Assembly (NCBI RefSeq): GCF_902506455.1
Contig: NZ_LR733844.1
Coordinates: 1,731,660-1,795,659 of the forward strand
Direction: 5' to 3'
DNA from: Sphingomonas sp. 8AM
GTDB lineage: Bacteria > Pseudomonadota > Alphaproteobacteria > Sphingomonadales > Sphingomonadaceae
Length of the DNA: 64,000 nucleotides
Part shown: one piece after another, positions 34,877 through 44,439 of the stretch
Numbering within the stretch: position 1 is the stretch's first letter
How the letters are laid out: the number at the start of each line of letters is the position of its first letter
Notes under the pieces: generated by a model
What the model saw: the letters and a program-made list of their open reading frames with translations, nothing else
Told to the model about the DNA's origin: nothing
The model's database searches: none
Program-made: the position numbers and the translations under genes

Positions 34877-36149
34877 TCGCCGCCTGCCCTGCCCGCCACC
34901 GTGCATAGCTGCCGCGTGGCAGCAACACGAACGCGGTACCGCGCGCACTCATCCCGCCGGCAATCGCGCGCGCTTCCTCGCCTGCGCCCCAGAAGGTGTC
35001 GAAGCGGTTGCTGCCCTTGATCGCGCCGCCCGTGTCCTGTGCTATCCAGATGCCGTTGGCGTCGGTGCGGTCCATCGACAGCAGCACCGGCGCGCCGAGC
35101 GGCACGAACTTCGGATCGGTGGCGACGGTCGCGCCGCCGCTGACCGGCAGGCCGAGCGCGCCTTGCGGAGCACCGGTCAGCTCGCGGAAGAAAACGTAGC
35201 TCTTGTTCTCGCGCATGATCGCGCGGCCTTCGTCGGGGTGCGCGTGCAGCCACGCGACGATCCCCTGCATCGACGACTGACCGGGGCCGAGCAGCCCACG
35301 GCTCTTCATCAGCGCGCCAATCCCGGTATAATCACGCCCGTTCTGCGTGTCATAGCCGATGCGCAGCACGCCGCCTTCGTCGAGCCGAATGAAGCCCGAG
35401 CCCTGCACCTGCAGGAAGAACAGCTCGACGGGATCGGCGGCATATCCGAGGATCGGCGCACGGCCGTTGAGGGCGCCCTCCTCGATCGCGGTACGATCAA
35501 AATAGGGAACTAGCGCCATGCCGTCGACGCGTCCGCGAACCTTCTTGCCGGTCCAGGTCGGGGAGAAAGCGCCGAGATCGACCTCGATCAGATCAGTGGG
35601 CCGCCCGTAAATCGGCGCATAGCCGGCGCGCGGTCGCCGCGAACCGGCGATTTCGGGAATGTAATAGCCGGTAGCGAAGGCCCGGCCGTCACCGACCTGC
35701 ACCGCCTCGAACCAGCGTTGGAAGAACGCCGCGGCCCCGGACGGATCGGTGCGCGCCGCTTCGGTGCAGGCCGCCTGCCAGTCGGTCGGGATCGTCATTC
35801 CCGACGTGTCCGTGCGGCGCACGAGGCTCGGGCACGAGATGCGGAAGGCGGCGAGCGCGGCGCTTGCTTGCGAGGGATCGAGCGGAACGGTCGTCAGATC
35901 GATCGCGGGGGTAAGCCCGGCCATCGCCGCGCTGGTCGCGCCGGGCGCGACGTTCGCTGCGAGCGCCGGAAGCGGCACCGACGCGACCGGCTGGCGCACC
36001 GCCAGTGGCCGCGAGGGCAGCGTCGTCGGCACCGGTCGCGCCGCGACCGGGCGGGAAGCTGGGGACGGCGGCACCGAACGTCCGCCCGGCCCAACGCAGC
36101 CGGCCATCAACAGGGCGCCCGCCACCGCGAGCGTCGCTTTGCTCCGCAA
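34851..36149 (-). CDS. mltA: Membrane-bound lytic murein transglycosylase A
   Basis: 432 residues. A lipoprotein signal peptide with lipobox LMAGC at residues 14-18 anchors it in the outer membrane. The MltA barrel domain follows (GYYIPEIAGSRRP, YAPIYGRPTDLIEVDL), and the C-terminal 3D domain has the catalytic DTGGAIKGSNRFDTFWG segment with its essential Asp. It cuts peptidoglycan glycan chains to give 1,6-anhydro ends. The adjacent timA-like and smr genes give a gene order conserved in alphaproteobacteria. Confidence 0.94.
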   Translation of the reverse strand: MRSKATLAVAGALLMAGCVGPGGRSVPPSPASRPVAARPVPTTLPSRPLAVRQPVASVPLPALAANVAPGATSAAMAGLTPAIDLTTVPLDPSQASAALAAFRISCPSLVRRTDTSGMTIPTDWQAACTEAARTDPSGAAAFFQRWFEAVQVGDGRAFATGYYIPEIAGSRRPRAGYAPIYGRPTDLIEVDLGAFSPTWTGKKVRGRVDGMALVPYFDRTAIEEGALNGRAPILGYAADPVELFFLQVQGSGFIRLDEGGVLRIGYDTQNGRDYTGIGALMKSRGLLGPGQSSMQGIVAWLHAHPDEGRAIMRENKSYVFFRELTGAPQGALGLPVSGGATVATDPKFVPLGAPVLLSMDRTDANGIWIAQDTGGAIKGSNRFDTFWGAGEEARAIAGGMSARGTAFVLLPRGSYARWRAGQAASGGTTPRS

Positions 36150-36174
36150 CCCCTAACCCCCTATCGTTTTCGGC

Positions 36175-36912
36175 TCAGGCTTCGTCGGTGTCGGCGAGGA
36201 TCCAGTTCGGGTCCGAGGCACGTACCGTCCGGACGAATGTCCAGACATCGTGAGTCTGCACCGCATCGCTGGTCGAGCCGGCGACGACATTGCCGTCGGC
36301 ATCGCGCGTCACCGCAGCGATGTCGGCATCGAAGCGAACGGCGACCCGCGCCTCGCCGTTCGCAACGCCCGCCGACACGATCGTCGCGCGCTCGATCGTG
36401 ATCAGGCGGTTGTCGAGCACCTGGCCCTGCGCGTTGCGCGCCTCGATCGCCTGGGCGAAGGCGGCATGGACGTCATCGCTGACCAGCTCGCGCAGCGCCG
36501 TCTCGTCACCGCGCCAGAAGGCCTCGAGGATCATGCGATAGGCCGACTTCGCACCTTCCAGAAAGCGGGTGACGTCGAAGCCCGGCTCCGCCGACACGAT
36601 CGCGCGGAGACCCGGTTCGGTCGCGCTGTCGAACGGCCGCGTTGCGGGTTCGCGCATTTCGGCGGCGGGCTCGATCGCGCGCGGCACCGCCACCGACGCC
36701 ACCCGCTCCTCGGCGGGCTTGGCCAAAGGCTGTTCGTGGCCGGAGCGCTTGCCCAGAACCGAATAGAGTCGCAGCGCCAGAAAGCCGGCGACCATGGCGA
36801 GCAGGACAACGTAGAACACGGCAACTCCAGTAAGCTGGTGTGCGTACATAGGCGCGTGGGCACCGAACATCAAATCGCCCAACCCCTGCATTGTATCCGC
36901 GGCCGCCCGCAT
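36175..36912 (-). CDS. Tim44/TimA-like putative adaptor protein
   Basis: 245 residues with an N-terminal transmembrane helix (VAVFYVVLLAMVAGFLALRL, about 31-50), a charged linker, and a C-terminal Tim44-like domain starting at GFDVTRFLEGAKSAYRMILE and including the ELVSDDV region. Bacterial TimA proteins are membrane-bound relatives of the mitochondrial import motor subunit. They are encoded next to mltA and secB, exactly as here, although their role is unclear. The start may be a later Met (ATG for MFGAHAP or MYAHQL). Confidence 0.85.
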   Translation of the reverse strand: MRAAADTMQGLGDLMFGAHAPMYAHQLTGVAVFYVVLLAMVAGFLALRLYSVLGKRSGHEQPLAKPAEERVASVAVPRAIEPAAEMREPATRPFDSATEPGLRAIVSAEPGFDVTRFLEGAKSAYRMILEAFWRGDETALRELVSDDVHAAFAQAIEARNAQGQVLDNRLITIERATIVSAGVANGEARVAVRFDADIAAVTRDADGNVVAGSTSDAVQTHDVWTFVRTVRASDPNWILADTDEA

Positions 36913-37010
36913 CGACGATTGTCACCACCGCGGGGCGCTGCTAACCGCCCGACACTTTCCCGCGCGGCGCCGCACCGGCGCGCGCCTGGCCTGACGATAG
37001 GGGTAGGACG

Positions 37011-37514
37011 ATGGACGAATTTGGCAATGCCGGCGGCGAACCGCTCGCCAACGGTGCCGACACGGCGCCGGCCGCGGGGCTGATCTCGCAATATGTAAAG
37101 GACCTGTCGTTCGAGAACCCGAACGCCCCGGCGATCTATCAGGAGCCGCAGGCGCCCGAGATCAACGTCCAGTTCGACATCGGCGCGGCGCAGGTCGCCG
37201 ACGAGGTGCACGAAGTGACGCTCAAGATCGACGTCCGCGCCACCACCGGCGGCAAGACCGCGTTCATCGCCGAGCTGTCCTACGGCGGGCTGTTCGGCCT
37301 GCGCAACGTGCCCGCCGAGCATGTCCAGCCGTTCCTGCTTGGGGAGGGCCCGCGCCTGCTGTTCCCGTTCGCGCGCCGCGTCGTCGCCGATGCGATCCGC
37401 GACGGTGGCTTCCCGCCGCTGCTGCTGGAGCCGATCGACTTTAACGCTTTGTTCCTCCAGCAGGCGCAGGCGCAGGGCGTGTCGTTTGGCAGCGAAGACG
37501 CAGGGCAGGCGTAA
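37011..37514 (+). CDS. secB: Protein-export chaperone SecB
   Basis: 167 residues. The SecB core begins LISQYVKDLSFENPNAP, continues with INVQFDI and a beta-sheet, and ends in the helix EPIDFNALFLQQAQAQ. SecB forms tetramers that hold preproteins unfolded for SecA. The C-terminal tail after the core is short. Divergent from the Tim44-like gene across 98 bp, as is usual in alphaproteobacteria. Confidence 0.96.
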   Translation: MDEFGNAGGEPLANGADTAPAAGLISQYVKDLSFENPNAPAIYQEPQAPEINVQFDIGAAQVADEVHEVTLKIDVRATTGGKTAFIAELSYGGLFGLRNVPAEHVQPFLLGEGPRLLFPFARRVVADAIRDGGFPPLLLEPIDFNALFLQQAQAQGVSFGSEDAGQA

Positions 37515-37541
37515 GCCAGACGAGCGGGTGAGGAACGACGC

Positions 37542-39128
37542 ATGAACCTCGCCCGCGCTCTCGGATCGATCGGTGGGCTGACGCTGGTCAGCCGCGTACT
37601 GGCGCTGGTGCGCGACACGTTGCAGGCCAGCTATGTCGGCGCGAGCTTCGCGTCGGACGCGTTCTTCGTCGCCTTCCGGCTTCCGAACATGTTCCGCGCG
37701 CTGTTCGCGGAGGGCGCCTTCTCCGCCGCGTTCATCCCGCTCTTCAACCGCAAGGTCGCGGAGGGCGGCAGGACCGCGGCGGGGGTCGACTTCGCCGAGC
37801 GCGCGCTCGCACTGCTGTTCCCGGTGCTGCTGGTGATGACCGCGCTGATGCTCGCGGCGGCATGGCCGTTGACCTGGGCGCTGTCCGGCGGGTTCGACCG
37901 CCAGCATCCGACGACAGAGCAATTCGCCTTTGCGGTGACGTTGTCGCGCTTCACCATCCCGTATCTGCTGCTGATCTCGCTGGTGTCGCTGCTCGGCGGC
38001 ATCCTCAACTCACTCCACCGCTTCTGGGTCAATGCCGCGGCGCCGATCCTGCTCAACATCGCGATGGTGGGCGCGCTGATCTTCTTTCACGGCGGCGACC
38101 CCTATGCGACCGCGCGGGCGCAGGCGATCTCGGTGACGGTCGGCGGCGCGCTGCAGCTGGCATGGCTATGGTGGGCGTGCCGACACGCGGGCGTAAGCCT
38201 CAAGCTGCGCCGGCCGCGCATTGACGATGACGTCAAGCAGATGCTCAAGCTGATCGTCCCCGCCGCGACCGGTGCGGGGGCGGCGCAGATCAATCTCGCG
38301 ATCTCGACGGCGCTGGCCGGCGGGCTGCTGTCGGCGGGGTCGATCTCGGCGATCTATTATGCCGACCGGCTCAACCAGTTGCCGCTCGGCCTGATCGGCA
38401 TCGGGCTCGGTACGATCCTGTTGCCGGTCGTGTCGCGATTGCTGTCGCAGGGTCGCGAAGCGGAGGCGATGGAGACACAGAACCGCGGGCTCGAACTCGC
38501 GCTGTTCCTCACCCTGCCCGCCACCGCTGCCTTCGTCTTCTCGGCCGAGCCGATCGTGCGCGGGCTGTTCCAGCATGGCGCGTTCGATGGCGGCGATACG
38601 GTGCGCGCGGCACGGGCGCTCGCCGCCTTCTCGCTGGGGCTGCCGAGCTATGTGCTGGTAAAGGTGCTCACCCCCGGCTTCTACGCGCGCGCCGACACGA
38701 AGACGCCGGTGCGGTTGGCGCTTTATTCGGTCGCGATCAACCTCGTCGGCAATCTGATCCTGATCCCGACGCTGGCGCACTGGAACATCGGGCAGATCGG
38801 CCCGCCGCTGGCCACTGCGCTCGCCTCGACCGTCAACGTCGTGTCGCTCTATGTGGTGCTGGCACGGCGCGGGCATTTCGCGCTCGATCCGCAGGTGAGG
38901 CGCAAGGTGCCGCGGCTGGCGCTGGCGGCCTTGTTGATGGGCGCGGCGCTGCTGCTCGTGGCACCCCATGTCGATCCCTATCTGACCGGCGCGCTGGTGG
39001 TCCGCGCCACCGCCCTGATTGTCCTCGTCGGCGCGGGCGTCGCCATCTATGCGCTGGCGTGCGTCGTGACGGGCGCGTACCGCCTCACCGATCTGAAATC
39101 CCTCCTTCGTCGCAGAGCTTCTACCTGA
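37542..39128 (+). CDS. murJ: Lipid II flippase MurJ
   Basis: 528 residues with about 14 transmembrane helices of the MOP exporter fold. Family signatures include GLTLVSRVLALVRDTLQASY near the start, FRLPNMFRALFAEGAFSAAF and GLPSYVLVKVLTPGFYARAD. The Arg in the first signature and those in FRALFAEG line the cavity in known MurJ proteins. It flips lipid II across the inner membrane for peptidoglycan synthesis. Its stop overlaps the trpS start by one base. Confidence 0.96.
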   Translation: MNLARALGSIGGLTLVSRVLALVRDTLQASYVGASFASDAFFVAFRLPNMFRALFAEGAFSAAFIPLFNRKVAEGGRTAAGVDFAERALALLFPVLLVMTALMLAAAWPLTWALSGGFDRQHPTTEQFAFAVTLSRFTIPYLLLISLVSLLGGILNSLHRFWVNAAAPILLNIAMVGALIFFHGGDPYATARAQAISVTVGGALQLAWLWWACRHAGVSLKLRRPRIDDDVKQMLKLIVPAATGAGAAQINLAISTALAGGLLSAGSISAIYYADRLNQLPLGLIGIGLGTILLPVVSRLLSQGREAEAMETQNRGLELALFLTLPATAAFVFSAEPIVRGLFQHGAFDGGDTVRAARALAAFSLGLPSYVLVKVLTPGFYARADTKTPVRLALYSVAINLVGNLILIPTLAHWNIGQIGPPLATALASTVNVVSLYVVLARRGHFALDPQVRRKVPRLALAALLMGAALLLVAPHVDPYLTGALVVRATALIVLVGAGVAIYALACVVTGAYRLTDLKSLLRRRAST

Positions 39129-40144
39129 TGACCAACATGCGCGTCCTTTCCGGCATCAAGCCGACCGGCAACCTTCACCTCGGCAATTATCTCGGCGCGG
39201 TGAAGCAATGGGTCACGATGCAGGACGACATCCAGGCGTCGGGCGGCGAGACGATGTATTTTATCGCCGACCTGCACGGCCTGACCGAGTTCATCGCGCC
39301 CGCCGAGATGACCGCGAACACCGTCGAGATGACCGCGACGCTGATCGCGGCCGGAATCGACCCGGCGCGCTCGATCGTGTTCAACCAGGCGCGCGTGCCG
39401 GCGCATGCCGAGCTGGCGTGGCTGCTCAACAATGTCGCGCGGGTCGGCTGGCTTAACCGCATGACGCAGTTCAAGGACAAGGCGGGGAAGAACCGCGAGG
39501 GCGCCTCCGTCGGGCTCTACGACTATCCGGTGTTGATGGCCGCCGACGTGCTGCTCTACCATTCGACCCACGTACCGGTTGGTGAGGATCAGAAGCAGCA
39601 TCTGGAGCTGACCCGTGACATCGCGACCAAGTTCAACACCGACTTCGGTGTCGAGCTGTTCACGCTGCCCGAGCCGTTGATCAGCAAGGCCGCACCCCGA
39701 ATCATGTCGCTGCGTGATGCCGGCGCGAAGATGTCGAAGTCGAACCCGTCCGAGCAGTCGGTGGTGAAGCTGGTCGACAGCGACGAGGTGATCGCCGACA
39801 AGTTCCGCAAGGCCAAGACCGATCCCGACCTTCTGCCCGCGACGATCGCCGAGCTTGAAGGCCGGCCGGAAGCGCGCAACCTGCTAACGATCTTCGCGGC
39901 GCTCGCCGATCGCACGCCCGATGCGGTATTGGCGGACTATGCCGGCAAGGGCTTCGGGCAGTTCAAGCCCGATCTCGCCGATCTGGCAGTGGCGAAGCTC
40001 GGGCCGATCCGCGACGAAATGTTGCGGCTGCTGAACGATCGCGGCGCGATCAATGCGATTCTGCGCAACGGCGCCGAGCGTGCCGCAGCGCTGGCGGAAC
40101 CGACACTGCGCCGCGCGCAGGAGGCGATGGGGCTGTTGATCTGA
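39128..40144 (+). CDS. trpS: Tryptophanyl-tRNA synthetase
   Basis: 338 residues from ATG 39128 (TGATG overlap with murJ). The class I motifs are present: PTGNLHLGNYLGA in place of HIGH and GAKMSKSNPS for KMSKS. Other binding residues occur in FIADLHGLTE and VGEDQKQHLELTRD. Length and layout are normal. Confidence 0.97.
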   Translation: MTNMRVLSGIKPTGNLHLGNYLGAVKQWVTMQDDIQASGGETMYFIADLHGLTEFIAPAEMTANTVEMTATLIAAGIDPARSIVFNQARVPAHAELAWLLNNVARVGWLNRMTQFKDKAGKNREGASVGLYDYPVLMAADVLLYHSTHVPVGEDQKQHLELTRDIATKFNTDFGVELFTLPEPLISKAAPRIMSLRDAGAKMSKSNPSEQSVVKLVDSDEVIADKFRKAKTDPDLLPATIAELEGRPEARNLLTIFAALADRTPDAVLADYAGKGFGQFKPDLADLAVAKLGPIRDEMLRLLNDRGAINAILRNGAERAAALAEPTLRRAQEAMGLLI

Positions 40145-40293
40145 GCCGAATGGCGTGCGGCACCATGCCGCGCGCCAACTTTCGGTAGATTCTGCCTGTT
40201 CGCGTTGGGCAAACCACGCGAATGCCGCAGAAACGCGTGGTCGTCGCGTTTGGCATCGGACTTGCTGAGTGTCTCGCAACAACGGAGCGAGAC

Positions 40294-40590
40294 ATGACCG
40301 ACACCTACACCACCACCACCATCCCCGCCGCCCCGCGCGACAATCTGTTCGGCGTCTGCGCTGCGCTCGGCGAGGATTTCGGATTCAACCCGCTCTGGCT
40401 GCGGCTTGGTTTTGCGATGGCGTTGCTCTTCTCGCTCGAGAAGGTGCTGATTGCCTATGTCGCGCTCGGTGTGCTGGTGCTGGCCAGCCGGCTGCTGTTC
40501 CCGAACCGTACTGGCGCGGCAGCGACCAGGTTTCCGGTGGCCGCAGCGGCGATCGAGACGGCGGAAGCGGAATATCGGCAGGCGGCCTGA
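40294..40590 (+). CDS. PspC domain protein
   Basis: 98 residues from ATG 40294, with GGAGCGAG 4 nt before. It has a PspC-like core: DNLFGVCAALGEDFGFNPLW, then a hydrophobic helix EKVLIAYVALGVLVLASRL. This is the N-terminal domain of phage-shock protein C, here with no other psp gene beside it. Likely an inner-membrane stress or envelope protein. It converges with dnaA 65 nt away. Confidence 0.8.
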   Translation: MTDTYTTTTIPAAPRDNLFGVCAALGEDFGFNPLWLRLGFAMALLFSLEKVLIAYVALGVLVLASRLLFPNRTGAAATRFPVAAAAIETAEAEYRQAA

Positions 40591-40655
40591 TCGTGGACCT
40601 GCCGAGCCAGCTAGACTAGGCGGAGGCATTCCGGGCCAAGCCGGGAACGATCGGG

Positions 40656-42056
40656 TCAGGCGCCGAGCTGGCCCAGCAGCATGTGCACCGCCTGATCTAC
40701 CTCGCGGTCGCTGTCGCGCAGCGCCTCGATGCGGCGGACCGCGTGGATCACCGTCGAGTGGTCACGCCCGCCGAACTTGCGGCCGATCTCGGGCAGCGAG
40801 CGGGTGGTGAGCCGCTTGGCGAGATACATGGCGATCTGCCGCGGCCGCGCTACGGCGCGCGCACGACGCGCCGAGAGCAGGTCGAGCGGCTTCAGCTCGA
40901 AATGGTCGCATACCAGCTTCTGGATCTGGTCGATCGTCACGCGACGCTGATGCCCGCGCAGCATGTCGCCGAGCGTCTGCGTGGCGAACTCGAGGTCGAT
41001 CGTCTGCCCGGTCAGCATCGCATAGGCAGTGACGCGGGTCAGCGCGCCTTCCAGCTCGCGAATGCTCGAGGAGATGCGCTCGGCCAGCAGGTCGAGCACC
41101 GCCTCCGGCACGCGGACGTCGGGCATCTCGGCGACGCGGCGTGTGAGGATCGTGCGGCGGAGTTCGAGCGACGACGGGCGGATGTCGACGACCAGCCCCG
41201 ATCCGAGCCGTCCAAGGATGCGCGGCTCGATGCCGTCGAGCGCCTGCGGCGCGCGATCGGCGGCGATCACCAGCCGCTTGCCGGCCGCCATGATCTCGTT
41301 GACGGTGTGGAAGAACTCGTCCTGAGTCACGTCCTTGCCGGCGATGAACTGGAGATCGTCGATCAGCAGCAGGTCGCAACTGCGCAGCTTCGCCTTGAAC
41401 GCGAAGGTATCGCGCGCGCGCATCGCCGCGACGAACTCGAACATGAAGCGCTCGGCCGACATCAGCATGACGCGTGCCTGCGGATGATCCGCGAGGAAGC
41501 GATGCGCAATGGCGTTCATCAGGTGCGTCTTCCCCTGCCCGGTGCCACCGTGGATGAACAACGGGCTGAACCGCACCACGCCCGGTGCGGCGAGTGCCTG
41601 CGCGGCGTTGAGCGCCACCATGTTCGAGGCGTCGACGACGAACCGCTCGAAGGTCAGCCGCGGGTCGAGCGACGGTCGCTCGCTCACGGCGGCGCTGATG
41701 ACCGGCGCCGCGAGCGGCACCGGAGCGACCGGGGCGGCCGGCACCGGCGCGGTGAGCACCACCGGCCCGCCAGCACGCGTAGCCGTGTCGATCGCGACGC
41801 TGCGCACACCGGGCAGGACGGCGCGGAATTCATGCAGCAAGCGATCGGCGTAGTGGCTCTTCACCCAGTTGGTGGCGAACGCCGTGGGCAGCGTCAGCCG
41901 CACATCGACCGTATCGTCCTCCGAGGCCAGCGTGACCGGTGCGAGCCATTGGTCGAATACGCGCGCTCCGGCCGAGCGGCGCAGGTTGGCGCGGACCCGG
42001 GCCCAGGCCCGTGCCAGTTCGCTCACCCCGTCGTCCAGCTCAGCCACTTGCGTCAC
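40656..42056 (-). CDS. dnaA: Chromosomal replication initiator DnaA
   Basis: 466 residues from GTG 42056, which has GGAGAA 6 nt upstream; an ATG 4 nt earlier is out of frame. Domain I is short and divergent ([13 protein letters not shown]). The AAA+ domain III has Walker [11 protein letters not shown] and [12 protein letters not shown]. Domain IV has the DNA-binding signature [17 protein letters not shown]. It initiates replication at oriC. It is read away from rpsT, across a 0.4-kb AT-richer gap. Confidence 0.96.
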   Translation of the reverse strand: MTQVAELDDGVSELARAWARVRANLRRSAGARVFDQWLAPVTLASEDDTVDVRLTLPTAFATNWVKSHYADRLLHEFRAVLPGVRSVAIDTATRAGGPVVLTAPVPAAPVAPVPLAAPVISAAVSERPSLDPRLTFERFVVDASNMVALNAAQALAAPGVVRFSPLFIHGGTGQGKTHLMNAIAHRFLADHPQARVMLMSAERFMFEFVAAMRARDTFAFKAKLRSCDLLLIDDLQFIAGKDVTQDEFFHTVNEIMAAGKRLVIAADRAPQALDGIEPRILGRLGSGLVVDIRPSSLELRRTILTRRVAEMPDVRVPEAVLDLLAERISSSIRELEGALTRVTAYAMLTGQTIDLEFATQTLGDMLRGHQRRVTIDQIQKLVCDHFELKPLDLLSARRARAVARPRQIAMYLAKRLTTRSLPEIGRKFGGRDHSTVIHAVRRIEALRDSDREVDQAVHMLLGQLGA

Positions 42057-42427
42057 GCATAATTCTCCCGTCGCCGCAAACGCAGGGTTCGCGGCGCCTT
42101 GGTTCAAAAAGTCAAACGTCCCCCCGCCCGCGGCCCCTAGCGCGTTGGCATCCGAACATTGTTCCTGTTCCGCGCAGCACGGACGGCGGCGCGGTTCGCA
42201 AGGATTAGGAACAGGCGGGTGAGTCGATCAACCCCGCGAACGGGTACGATTCCGAAATAAACCGGATTGACTCGTCTTCAACGGCACAAATGCGTCATAT
42301 TTCTCGCAAGCCGTTGTTATTACAGCGTAATTCGCGAACCATCCGATAAAGTCTGAGCGCGAATCGCGAGGATTCCGAGCCTTTTGGACGGGTGCCTATT
42401 TGTTCCCGAAGCCGACTGACGCACACG
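42057..42427. other. dnaA leader and AT-richer gap
   Basis: The part from 42240 to 42400 is much richer in A and T than its surroundings and must carry the dnaA promoter. I looked for perfect DnaA boxes (TTATNCACA) on both strands and found none; TGTTATTACAG at about 42313-42323 is only near. An origin here is possible but unsupported. No protein-like frame. Confidence 0.5.
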
Positions 42428-42460
42428 CAAAAACGCCCGCCGGGTGATCCCGACGGGCGT
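42428..42460 (-). terminator. Rho-independent terminator of rpsT
   Basis: ACGCCCGCCGGG (42433-42444) pairs with CCCGACGGGCGT (42449-42460), with one mismatch and a TGAT loop. On the minus strand it is followed by TTTTTGC. The plus strand has its own T-run (CCTTTTTC), so it could work both ways. Confidence 0.9.
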
Positions 42461-42485
42461 CCTTTTTCGCGAGGTGTCGCAGGCG

Positions 42486-42749
42486 TCAGGCCAGCGCGGC
42501 AACCCGCTTCGTCAGACGCGAGAACTTGCGCGACGCGGTGTTGCGGTGAAGCACACCCTTGGCCACGCCGCGCTGCATCTCCGGCTGCGCCGCCGCCAGT
42601 GCAGTGGTCGCCGCGGTCTTGTCACCCGCTGCCAACGCGGCCTCGACCTTCTTCACGAAGGTACGGATACGACCGACCCGGGCACCGTTGATTTCGGCCC
42701 GGCGCTGGTTGCGGCGGATGCGCTTCTTGGCTTGCGGCGTGTTCGCCAT
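42486..42749 (-). CDS. rpsT: 30S ribosomal protein S20
   Basis: 87 residues starting [17 protein letters not shown], the typical S20 start, all helical and basic. S20 binds 16S rRNA. Its neighbour dnaA follows on the same strand behind a terminator, the arrangement common in alphaproteobacteria. Confidence 0.97.
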   Translation of the reverse strand: MANTPQAKKRIRRNQRRAEINGARVGRIRTFVKKVEAALAAGDKTAATTALAAAQPEMQRGVAKGVLHRNTASRKFSRLTKRVAALA

Positions 42750-42845
42750 GAACGTCCTCTGAAAGTTACGAATCGATGGAAAAAGGCGCTGGGATAACCC
42801 TGCACCCTCGTAAGGCGCGGCCCATACCCCGGCGCTGCGCCAGCG

Positions 42846-43661
42846 TCAACTCCGCTGGCAGCGTGGACACCAGAAGGTCGAGCGTCCGCCCTCGGCATAA
42901 CGCTCTACCGTTCCGCCACAGGCGCATGGCTCGCCCGTCCGGCCATAGACCGCAAACTGCTTCGAGAAATAACCCAGCTCGCCATCGGGCCGTGCGTAAT
43001 CGCGAAGTGACGAGCCGCCCGCGGCGATCGCCGCCTCCAGTACCAACTGCACCGCAGGCACCAGCCGCGCCAGCGCGGGCGCGTCGAGCGATCCGGCGGG
43101 CGTATGAGGATCGATGCGGGCGTCGTAGAGCGCCTCGCAAACGTAGATGTTGCCGAGCCCGGCGACGATCCGCTGGTCAAGCAACGCCAGCTTGATCGAC
43201 AACCGCCGACCGGCCAGTGCGAGCCGCAGATGCCCGGGAGTAAACTCGTCACCGAGTGGCTCCGGGCCGAGCAGCCGGAATGCCGGAAAGCTCGCAACTT
43301 CGCTGCTCGGCATAAGGTCGACCGATCCGAAGCGTCGCGGATCGTTGAGCGCCAACGTGCGTCCCGCGTCCGTCGACAGGAGGAGATGATCGTGCGCGAG
43401 CAACTCGGTCGGATCGACGCGCCACCGCCCCGACATGCCGAGATGGAAGATCAGCGAGTCGGCGCGGTCGGTGTCGATCACCCCGTATTTGGCGCGCCGC
43501 CGCAGCCCGGTGACGCGCGCGCCGGTCAGCCGCTGGCGCAGGTCGGCCGGGAAGGCGCGGCGCAGATTGTCGCGGCGCGGCTCGACGCGGGTCAGCACCT
43601 GCCCCTCCAGCACCGGGCGCAGGCCCCGCACGGTGGTTTCAACCTCTGGCAATTCCGGCAT
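42846..43661 (-). CDS. mutM: Formamidopyrimidine-DNA glycosylase
   Basis: 271 residues. Catalytic Pro2 and Glu3 are in the start MPELPEVETTVRGL. The Lys in RRAKYGVIDTD is the proton donor. A helix-two-turn-helix lies around GLGNIYVCEALYDARI and the C-terminal zinc finger has CACGG and WCPRCQ. It removes 8-oxoguanine from DNA. Divergent from ubiE across 46 bp. Confidence 0.96.
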   Translation of the reverse strand: MPELPEVETTVRGLRPVLEGQVLTRVEPRRDNLRRAFPADLRQRLTGARVTGLRRRAKYGVIDTDRADSLIFHLGMSGRWRVDPTELLAHDHLLLSTDAGRTLALNDPRRFGSVDLMPSSEVASFPAFRLLGPEPLGDEFTPGHLRLALAGRRLSIKLALLDQRIVAGLGNIYVCEALYDARIDPHTPAGSLDAPALARLVPAVQLVLEAAIAAGGSSLRDYARPDGELGYFSKQFAVYGRTGEPCACGGTVERYAEGGRSTFWCPRCQRS

Positions 43662-43707
43662 GTCTGCCCTCTAGCCGCTCGCTTTCATGGCGGCTAGAGC
43701 GAGCGCC

Positions 43708-44439
43708 ATGAGCGAAACCGTCTCCTTCGGCTACGAAGACGTCACCCCGACCGAAAAGACCGCGCGCGTACGCGGGGTCTTCTCCAATGTCGCCAGCCGC
43801 TACGACCTGATGAACGATGCCATGTCCGGCGGCATGCACCGGCTGTGGAAGGATCGCTTCGTGCGGCGCGTGAAGCCGCGCAAGGCTGAGCAGATCCTCG
43901 ACATGGCCGGCGGTACGGGCGACATCGCCTTCCGCCTCGCCGCGAGCGGCGCGTCGGTGACCGTCGCGGACATCAATCCGGAAATGCTCGACGTCGGGAT
44001 TGGTCGTGCGCAGCAGCGCGGGATCGACGGCTTGGTGTGGACCGAGGCCAATGCCGAGACCCTTACCTTCCCGGATCGTTTCTTCGACGCCTATACGATC
44101 GCGTTCGGGATCCGGAACGTCACCGACATCCCCAAGGCACTTCGCGAGGCGCATCGCGTGCTGCAGCGGGGCGGACGTTTCTTCTGCCTAGAATTCTCGA
44201 CCAACGTCTGGCCGGGGTTCGCCGAGGTCTATGATGCCTATTCGCATCGCATGGTGCCGAAGCTTGGGCAATTGCTGGCGAACGATGCCGACAGCTATCG
44301 CTACCTGATCGAGTCGATCCGGCGCTTCCCGGACATGCCGACGTTCGAGCGGATGGTCGGTGAGGCCGGCTTCGTCCAGACGAAGGTCGAGCCGATCATG
44401 GGTGGGCTGGTCGCGATCCACAGCGGCTGGAAGATTTGA
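43708..44439 (+). CDS. ubiE: Ubiquinone/menaquinone methyltransferase UbiE
   Basis: 243 residues from ATG 43708. The SAM-binding motif ILDMAGGTGDIAFRL and the family motifs YDLMNDAMSGGMHRLWKD and AFGIRNVTDIPKAL are present. It C-methylates the quinone ring. ubiB follows with overlapping codons, so this begins a run of overlapping genes that goes on to 49748. Confidence 0.96.
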   Translation: MSETVSFGYEDVTPTEKTARVRGVFSNVASRYDLMNDAMSGGMHRLWKDRFVRRVKPRKAEQILDMAGGTGDIAFRLAASGASVTVADINPEMLDVGIGRAQQRGIDGLVWTEANAETLTFPDRFFDAYTIAFGIRNVTDIPKALREAHRVLQRGGRFFCLEFSTNVWPGFAEVYDAYSHRMVPKLGQLLANDADSYRYLIESIRRFPDMPTFERMVGEAGFVQTKVEPIMGGLVAIHSGWKI

